Source: Gemella cuniculi DSM 15828
GTDB lineage: Bacteria > Bacillota > Bacilli > Staphylococcales > Gemellaceae
Reading direction: 5' to 3'
Assembly: GCF_000425665.1 (NCBI RefSeq)
Contig: NZ_AUDW01000027.1
Span: forward strand, 1-42,307
DNA length: 42,307 nt
Every line of letters starts with the position of its first letter. Position 1 is the first letter of the stretch. Shown here piece after piece: positions 35,127 to 42,307 of the stretch. A program made the translations under genes and the position numbers. The notes under the pieces are model-generated. The model was not told the origin of the DNA, did not search any database, and was given only the letters and a program-made list of their open reading frames with translations.

Positions 35127-38100
35127 ATGAACAAAAATAAAAAAAACTTAGTTTTGGGAACTTGTGGTACCTTGGCAGTTACTCTTGCATGTTATGGCGG
35201 TTATCAATACGGAAAATATTCAACAAATAATAATGTTACACCCACTCTTCAAAATATTTCGCAAGTGAAAAAAATAGCTTATGCGGATAAAATTAATGAT
35301 ACTGTAGTTACAGAAATTACTGAAGATGGCTATGTTGCTATGCATGGCGATCACAGTCATTTTGAAAAAGGTTTGGTTCCTTACAATGCAAAAATTTTAG
35401 ATAAACTTGTTTATAAAGATAAAAATTATAAATTGAAAGATGAAGATATCCAATATGAACTTGCACAAGGTTATGTTATAAAAATAAATGGAAAATTCTA
35501 CTACTATCCTAAAGAAGGGATTGAGCAAACAAATATTGTTGATGAAGAAACTGCAAAAAATATTTCTTCTTCATCTCATCATCATTCGCACTCTTCCAGT
35601 GAAAAAGAAGATAACTATAAATTCAATCCAAAAGATATCGTAAGTGAAACTGCGGATGGTTATGTAGTTCGTCATGGTGATCACTACCATTATATTAAAA
35701 AAAGTGACTTAAGTGCTGCAGAACTTGCACAAGCTCGTGCTAATGGTGTAAATAATGTTTTATCAAGCTCTACTGCAGGTATAACTCATCCTACTAGTGA
35801 TGGCTATATTTTCAAAGGAGAAAGTGACATTATTGGTAGAAATAGCTTTGGTTTTATTGTTAAACATGGCAGTCATAATCATATTATTCCATTTAGTGCT
35901 CTTCGTGGTACAAAATGGGAGTATTTACTTTCTAACAACAGCCAAAATAATAGTTATCAAAGCAAACCACTTGTAAACAATCAAAATAACAGTCACTCTT
36001 CTGATAATGATGGGTATGTTTTTGATCCAAAAGATATAGTTGCTGAAGATGAAAATGGATATACAGTTCGTCATGGCGATCATTATCACTACATTCCGAA
36101 AACAAAAAATAATAACTCTAGACAACAACAAAATAATAATAATCCTATTCCAAGTGTCCCAGATTTAAAACCTTCTATACCTGAAAAAGAAAATAACAAT
36201 AATAATTCATCTGCTAATAAATATTCAGGTATCTTGAAGTTTTCTGGTGTTCACTATAAGACTAGTGACGATTTTATTCTTGATTCAAATAGTATAACTT
36301 CCACTACTTCTTCTGGATTATTAGTTACACACAATGGACATACACACTTTATATTTTACTATCAACTAGTTAATAGCAAGTTTGAAAATCTTATCCCATT
36401 TCAACATTTAGCTGCAGCAAAAGAAGAATATTCTAAATTAGAAAACGAAGTTCTTTCTAAAATTGATTATCTTTCTAAAAAATTAAATCTACCAAAAGAT
36501 AAATTTAGTTTTGTTATTACCAATGATGGTAGTGCTATTAAATATAATGACACTATTGTTTTACTAAAAAATATTAACAAAGAAACACCGTCTGAAAATA
36601 ATATTGATAATGAAATACAAGAAAAAATAAATTACTTAGCCAAACTACTTAATATCGATAAAAAATTAATTAAAATTATCGAAACAAAAGATGGTAAAGC
36701 ACTAGTATATCCACATGGTGATCATACTCACACTATACTACTAAGTGAAATTCATCCTGGAGATGATAGTAATATTCTAAATGAAGAAATTCAAAAACAA
36801 ATAGATTATATTGCTGATGTTTATGGTGTCCCAAAAGAGGCAGTCAAGGTTACTAGAGACTTCTTTATCTTTAACGAACCATCACATGAATATGACCCTA
36901 CTCACATTCATCCTTATTTAATTCCTAGAAATAAATTCAAAATTCCAGAAGTTACAGGAGATCCAGAAGTTGACTTCGAACAAGAATTACTTGCTCTTTC
37001 TGAACGTACAGGAATAGATCCTGATAAAATAAAAGTAGAAGATAATAAATTTGTCATTCCACATGGTTCGCATAATCATTACGTTAAAATAAAATCTGGC
37101 GGTGCTGAGGCTTATTTTAAAAATAAGATTCCTAATATTATCGGACCATTCGTTAACGGAGATTTTGATAAACAGACAGTGTTTGATAAAATCGATAAAT
37201 TAATTTCTGATAATGAGACTATTAATAAAGATAATAAAAAACAAATAAATCGTATTAATCGTGCTTTAAAACAATTAAAAGCTAGTGTTGATGAATTACC
37301 AACTAACTCAACAAAAGGTTACCTTACTATGCTAGAAAATTTTGATAAAAAATATATTCACATCGATAATACTAACAACAACTCTACCGATGAAGAATTT
37401 ATAAAAAAATATAATGAACTGCTTACTAAGGTGAAAAATAACAATATTGAACGTTTTGGATTATCAAAATCTAATTTAATTGATGAATTAAATAACGCAA
37501 GCTCAAATCATGATACAAATACATTTACAAAAATTGAGCATCTTTTCAATGAAATTTCAAAATTTGATTCTCAAGCTGGGCCAACCGCATTAAGTTATAT
37601 TAATTACTTCTTAGAAAATATTGACAGTGATAAAATTGATAACAACCTAAGAGAAGAATTAGCTTATCTTATTAAAACTATCTATGAAAGTGAAGCACAA
37701 ATTTCCGAATCAAAAGTAGAAGAATTAGTTGGTAGACTTATAAATGCGAAAAATATTCTCCACTATTCCCTACTTCATGGAAAAGAAAGAAAAGCAACAT
37801 TTGGAGAAAATTACAACAAGTTAAACAATAAAGATGAAAACGGAAAATCTATTCGTTTGGCTGCTGAAAGTTTCGTTAATGAAGTAAAAGATTTCCTTCC
37901 CAACTTAGAATTTTCTACAGCAAAATATCCTGATAATTTTGATTTAACAAATAATAATTCTAATACCGAAGAAGACATTATTCAGAAAAAAATAGAATAT
38001 CTAGCTAAAAGTTTAGGCATTGATAAAAACACTATTCAAGTCATTGATACCGAAAAAGGAAAAGCCCTTTTATATCCACATGGTGATCATACACATAGTA

Positions 38101-40430
38101 TTTTACTTGATGATATAGATTTAAATAAACCTATAGAAGATCCACATGCTAATAGTGGTGCTGAAACTCTTAAAAAATTAGGTTTTGATGATGATATTAT
38201 CCACGATATTCAGCATGCAACAGCTGATACAAGCTTTCCTGAAAATGAAACTGATACAGAAAAAATGAAACAATGGTTAGCAACTGTTAAATATTTGAAT
38301 ATTGGGCAAAATAAAGATCCACTTAAACGTAAAGGTCTTGAACTTATGCCAAATATTGAAATTTTAGGTGTAGGTTTTACTCCTATTGATGATATTACTC
38401 CAGTTTATAAATTTAAAAAATTAAAACAATTATATTTAACTAAAACTGGTATAAAAGACTACTCATTCTTAAAAAATATCCCTACTTTAGAAGGTATAGA
38501 TTTTTCACAAAATGATGTTAATGATATTACATTCTTAAAAGACTATCCAAATTTAAAAGTTGTTGCAGCTGCTGGTAATAATATTGAAAATATCGAATCA
38601 TTAAAAAATTTATCTAACTTAGAATCTCTTAACTTAGATAACAATAATATCAGTGATATTTCAGCACTAAAAAATCTATCAAAACTCAAAGCTGTAAGTT
38701 TAGAAAATAATAAATTAACAAAATTAGATGCACTCAATGGTAAAAAAGATTTAACACGCCTATTTTTATCAAACAATTCTAATCTTGAATTATCTACACT
38801 AAATGTGGAATCTTTAGAAGAACTTACTGTGAACAATAGTAATATTAGAGATTTATCAGTAATCAAAAATTTACCGAATCTTAAAACTCTCGTAGCTAAT
38901 GACAATAAAATTAATACACTAAAACATTTAAATGATACTAATAAATTAGAAACATTACAAGTTAATAATAACTTAATTGAAAATCTTAATATTGAAAATA
39001 ATTCTCTTAAATCTTTAGAAATAAAAAATAATAAACTAGAAAATCTTGAAGGTATAGACAAAATAAGTCAATTAGAAAATCTTGATGCTAGTAAAAATAA
39101 TATTTCTAATCTACCTAAAGCAAAACAAAATTCATTAATAAACCTTAACTTAAGTGATAATAAAATAACCTCATTAGATGGAATTAATAATTTTAGCACC
39201 CTTAAGTATTTAAGCATAGCTAATAACTATATCTCAAGCCTAAAACTTAATGAAAAAAATAAAACTCTTGAATATTTAGATATTAGTAGGAATAATCTTT
39301 CTTCTACAGAACTAAATATTCCTAATGGAAAAAATATCCCTGATGGTATATCCAAAAACTTTGAAAAAGTAGATGGTGGTTCTATAAAAGACAATTATGA
39401 ATTAACACAAAAATATCTTACTGATGAAGCACAAAAACTTCAGGATCAAATAGAAAAACTTAAAAATGAAAAGAAACTAAATTCTAATGTTGCAGCTAAA
39501 TTAAAACAAGAAGCAAGGGTTGTTTCCCTTGATATCGAATACAGCGTTGATAAATCTAAAAACAAATTAATTACTGCAAATAGAGAACTAAACGCCATAA
39601 AAGAAAAACTAGAAACTGCACTTAAAGAACAAGAAAACAATCCTAGCAATTCAGATAACAATGTTGAAGAAAATAACTCTAATAAAACAGAAGATAATTT
39701 TGAATTTAATGTAGAAAACATTATTTCTGAAGATGAAAATGGATATGTAGTTAAGCATGGTGACCACAATCATTATGTTAGAAAAGATAGTTTAACTAAA
39801 GAACAGTTAGAAAAAGCTAAACAATTTTTAAAACAAAAAGAACAAGAAAATAATTCCAATAATCTTACCAAAGCAGAAATCAACAACAAAAAAAATTATA
39901 TCGCTCTATTCTACGGACTACAAACTAATGATATAAAAGTTGAAAATAACTACTTAGTATTCAAATATAATGGTACAGAAAAAAAATTAGCTTTAAACGA
40001 AATTGTTGTTCCAAACATGTCAAATGATTTAGAGGAAGATTTCGAAAGTGAATTAGAAACATTAGCAAAAAGTATGGGATTATCAGCGGATAACATACAA
40101 ATTCAAGATGGACAAATGATTGTAAATCATGGTGATCACAATCACTACTATCCAATCAAAAGTCCAGGTTGGAGATTGTATCTACAAAACAAAATTCCAT
40201 ACATAGAAATTCCGAAGATTTCCGGTGAAGTAGATGAAGCCATAGTTAACAATAAAATAACAGAACTTGAAAATAAAGCTCGTTCTATTTTTCAAAATAA
40301 ACCTGGAAAACTTCGTCGCACTCTTGCTTGGTTAAAACATTTTAGAGAATTTAATTTACCTTGGCACTTAACCGCCACTGAAGGTTATTTTAAAGCATTA
40401 GAAACTTTTGAAAAAACTCAATTAAAATAG
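35127..40430 (+). CDS. Large surface protein with ten histidine triads and an LRR domain (Pht/Slr-like)
   Basis: A 1767-residue exported protein. The N-terminus (MNKNKKNLVLGTCGTLAVTL, then ACYGGYQYGK) parallels streptococcal Pht/Slr leaders; a cysteine at 22 could be lipidated, although the lipobox is not ideal. HxxHxH triads begin at residues 73, 183, 247, 316, 402, 530, 646, 985, 1544 and 1668, mostly HGDHxH or HGSHNH, with a variant at 587-595 and a HHHSH run at 151. Such triads bind zinc in Pht proteins. Residues about 1056-1400 are internalin-like leucine-rich repeats of roughly 20-22 residues (for example NLSNLESLNLDNNNISDISA). A coiled coil follows at about 1421-1510. Asparagine-rich linkers join the domains. 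No LPXTG motif or C-terminal anchor is present. The ribosome binding site is AAGGAG. Likely roles are zinc capture and host or matrix binding. Confidence 0.93.
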   Translation: MNKNKKNLVLGTCGTLAVTLACYGGYQYGKYSTNNNVTPTLQNISQVKKIAYADKINDTVVTEITEDGYVAMHGDHSHFEKGLVPYNAKILDKLVYKDKNYKLKDEDIQYELAQGYVIKINGKFYYYPKEGIEQTNIVDEETAKNISSSSHHHSHSSSEKEDNYKFNPKDIVSETADGYVVRHGDHYHYIKKSDLSAAELAQARANGVNNVLSSSTAGITHPTSDGYIFKGESDIIGRNSFGFIVKHGSHNHIIPFSALRGTKWEYLLSNNSQNNSYQSKPLVNNQNNSHSSDNDGYVFDPKDIVAEDENGYTVRHGDHYHYIPKTKNNNSRQQQNNNNPIPSVPDLKPSIPEKENNNNNSSANKYSGILKFSGVHYKTSDDFILDSNSITSTTSSGLLVTHNGHTHFIFYYQLVNSKFENLIPFQHLAAAKEEYSKLENEVLSKIDYLSKKLNLPKDKFSFVITNDGSAIKYNDTIVLLKNINKETPSENNIDNEIQEKINYLAKLLNIDKKLIKIIETKDGKALVYPHGDHTHTILLSEIHPGDDSNILNEEIQKQIDYIADVYGVPKEAVKVTRDFFIFNEPSHEYDPTHIHPYLIPRNKFKIPEVTGDPEVDFEQELLALSERTGIDPDKIKVEDNKFVIPHGSHNHYVKIKSGGAEAYFKNKIPNIIGPFVNGDFDKQTVFDKIDKLISDNETINKDNKKQINRINRALKQLKASVDELPTNSTKGYLTMLENFDKKYIHIDNTNNNSTDEEFIKKYNELLTKVKNNNIERFGLSKSNLIDELNNASSNHDTNTFTKIEHLFNEISKFDSQAGPTALSYINYFLENIDSDKIDNNLREELAYLIKTIYESEAQISESKVEELVGRLINAKNILHYSLLHGKERKATFGENYNKLNNKDENGKSIRLAAESFVNEVKDFLPNLEFSTAKYPDNFDLTNNNSNTEEDIIQKKIEYLAKSLGIDKNTIQVIDTEKGKALLYPHGDHTHSILLDDIDLNKPIEDPHANSGAETLKKLGFDDDIIHDIQHATADTSFPENETDTEKMKQWLATVKYLNIGQNKDPLKRKGLELMPNIEILGVGFTPIDDITPVYKFKKLKQLYLTKTGIKDYSFLKNIPTLEGIDFSQNDVNDITFLKDYPNLKVVAAAGNNIENIESLKNLSNLESLNLDNNNISDISALKNLSKLKAVSLENNKLTKLDALNGKKDLTRLFLSNNSNLELSTLNVESLEELTVNNSNIRDLSVIKNLPNLKTLVANDNKINTLKHLNDTNKLETLQVNNNLIENLNIENNSLKSLEIKNNKLENLEGIDKISQLENLDASKNNISNLPKAKQNSLINLNLSDNKITSLDGINNFSTLKYLSIANNYISSLKLNEKNKTLEYLDISRNNLSSTELNIPNGKNIPDGISKNFEKVDGGSIKDNYELTQKYLTDEAQKLQDQIEKLKNEKKLNSNVAAKLKQEARVVSLDIEYSVDKSKNKLITANRELNAIKEKLETALKEQENNPSNSDNNVEENNSNKTEDNFEFNVENIISEDENGYVVKHGDHNHYVRKDSLTKEQLEKAKQFLKQKEQENNSNNLTKAEINNKKNYIALFYGLQTNDIKVENNYLVFKYNGTEKKLALNEIVVPNMSNDLEEDFESELETLAKSMGLSADNIQIQDGQMIVNHGDHNHYYPIKSPGWRLYLQNKIPYIEIPKISGEVDEAIVNNKITELENKARSIFQNKPGKLRRTLAWLKHFREFNLPWHLTATEGYFKALETFEKTQLK

Positions 40431-40439
40431 AAAATTCAC

Positions 40440-40469
40440 TTGACAAAACACTTATAAATAAAGTAAAAT
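40440..40469 (+). promoter_or_regulatory. serS promoter
   Basis: A perfect -35 TTGACA (40440-40445), 18 bases, then TAAAAT (40464-40469). It begins 10 bases after the stop of the surface protein gene and drives the T-box leader. Confidence 0.8.
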
Positions 40470-40517
40470 TATCTTAAATAAATATTAAAATTTGATTATA
40501 GACATATTTTAATCTAA

Positions 40518-40690
40518 GAGTTTTTCAGAGAAGGTGTGGTTGGTGAAAACACCTAAAGTTCATTTTAAAATTCTACTATAAAGTTAAATCAAATTTATTT
40601 TTAAAGAATCCGGTGGATTGAATTTGGGTGGAACCACGATACTAGTCGTCCCTTACGTTTTGTGAACGTAAGGGATTTTTATTTTAAAAC
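40518..40690 (+). promoter_or_regulatory. T-box riboswitch (tRNA-Ser responsive) upstream of serS
   Basis: The leader has an apical stem I hairpin GGTGTGGTTGGTGAAAACAC (about 40535-40556), a likely serine specifier TCT followed by A at 40572-40575, the conserved T-box GGGTGGAACCACG (40626-40638), and a terminator helix CCCTTACGTT/AACGTAAGGG (40650-40674) with a T-run after it. Uncharged tRNA-Ser should pair with specifier and T-box, form the antiterminator and allow serS transcription. The assignment to serine is supported by the downstream gene. Stem boundaries are approximate. Confidence 0.92.
40650..40685 (+). terminator. T-box-controlled terminator before serS
   Basis: A perfect 10-bp stem (40650-40659 with 40665-40674), loop TTGTG, followed by ATTTTTATTTT. 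Its 5' side overlaps the region just after the T-box sequence, as expected for the conditional terminator. Confidence 0.92.
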
Positions 40691-40733
40691 TCAATTAAAG
40701 TTTTTACATAATTGAGTTTAATAAATTTTATAA

Positions 40734-42029
<1,296 letters not shown>

Positions 42030-42056
42030 AGTTTAATAATGATAAGTTGTAAAATA

Positions 42057-42307
42057 AAGTGCAACAGTAAGACATAAAAAAAGACTCATAAAGAACAATC
42101 GTGTAAAATGTTAATAACGACAAAAACATCACGGAGGTTCATATATGAGTTATAAATATCTTACCATAAAACAAAGAAATAATATAGAAATATTACTTGA
42201 AGAAGGCTATTCTATGAGAAAAATAGCTAAGAAAATAGGAGTAAATGTATCAACAATATCACGAGAAATAAAGAGATGTAAAGATGGAACTTATACTTCA
42301 GAAGAAG
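42057..42307 (+). mobile_element. Left end of an IS30-family insertion sequence (partial)
   Basis: The element is identified by its transposase start at 42145. The region from about 42057 (AAAGTGCAACAGTAAGAC) up to the gene is a likely terminal repeat and leader; its exact outer end cannot be fixed because the other end is outside the window. It lies within 30 bases or so of the serS stop. Confidence 0.6.
42145..42307 (+). CDS. IS30-family transposase, N-terminal part (runs off the window)
   Basis: The 54 visible residues (starting MSYKYLTIKQRNNIEILLEE) contain the helix-turn-helix of IS30 transposases: GYSMRKIAKKIGVNVSTISR followed by EIKRC. CGGAGG lies 7 bases before the ATG. The catalytic DDE domain would be beyond the window, so it is not known whether the gene is intact. 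Confidence 0.9.
   Translation, partial: MSYKYLTIKQRNNIEILLEEGYSMRKIAKKIGVNVSTISREIKRCKDGTYTSEE

Noticed and set aside
35147-35195. Lipoprotein signal of the histidine-triad protein
   Set aside because: The cysteine at residue 22 is preceded by Thr-Leu-Ala rather than a standard Leu-x-Gly/Ala pattern, so lipidation is mentioned only as possible.
38543-39061. 172-residue minus-strand open frame opposite the LRR region
   Set aside because: It is a by-product of the regular leucine-rich repeat codons on the plus strand, with no ribosome binding site; similar frames occur opposite 39446-39769 and 39961-40155.

Overview
The window looks like chromosomal DNA of a low-GC Gram-positive bacterium (Bacilli). 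It is strongly A/T-rich by eye, has strong AGGAGG-type ribosome binding sites, consensus sigma-A promoters, a T-box leader before serS, a single-chain AddA/RexA helicase-nuclease, pyruvate formate-lyase, Rho, and a histidine-triad/leucine-rich-repeat surface protein of the Pht/Slr type. This set best fits Gemella or a close relative of the streptococci; the genus is an inference from content, not from a marker gene.

Layout. 1-143 is the 3' end of an unknown gene with its terminator. 425-870 is a decayed ISL3-family insertion sequence. 893-4053 (minus) holds pflB and its activase gene pflA, separated by a terminator hairpin. 4489-5846 (minus) is a patatin-like phospholipase plus msrB, divergent from a small NAD(P)-binding SDR gene (5989-6588). 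6964-10778 (plus) is an ABC-2 exporter followed by a NarL-type two-component system and a small membrane protein. 10959-11384 is a frameshifted, dead minus-strand gene. A Gfo/Idh/MocA oxidoreductase (11446-12405) comes next. 12642-17798 is a 1718-residue DUF4011 superfamily 1 helicase with a transglutaminase-like N-terminal segment and a Vsr/MTES_1575-like C-terminal domain, an architecture like the Hhe antiphage proteins. Then come a DedA membrane protein, rho, and a three-gene operon (NagB-like protein, MenF-like protein, EamA transporter) whose first two products have lost the usual catalytic motifs. addA (23175-26840) has no addB beside it and is divergent from a metallophosphoesterase. 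A tiny secreted protein (28103-28483) sits behind a perfect consensus promoter. pepF follows. A minus-strand operon then encodes a sulfurtransferase, a sodium:solute symporter, a phosphoesterase and a GNAT acetyltransferase (34876 down to 31022). The 1767-residue surface protein (35127-40430) has ten histidine triads around an LRR domain. The window ends with T-box-serS and the start of an IS30-family element.

How the parts fit: most of the window is housekeeping or metabolic (anaerobic pyruvate cleavage, methionine sulfoxide repair, recombination, transcription termination, seryl-tRNA charging, peptide use). Accessory or adaptive parts are the IS remnants, the exporter with its two-component system, the helicase that may be a defence protein, the pseudoenzyme operon and the surface protein. 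The most promising items for new biology are the pseudoenzyme operon (19970-23014), the helicase with an apparently inactivated nuclease domain (12642-17798), the strongly promoted secreted peptide ending in an LPKTS motif (28103-28541), and the sulfurtransferase-symporter operon with its 40-bp perfect palindrome (31022-34920).
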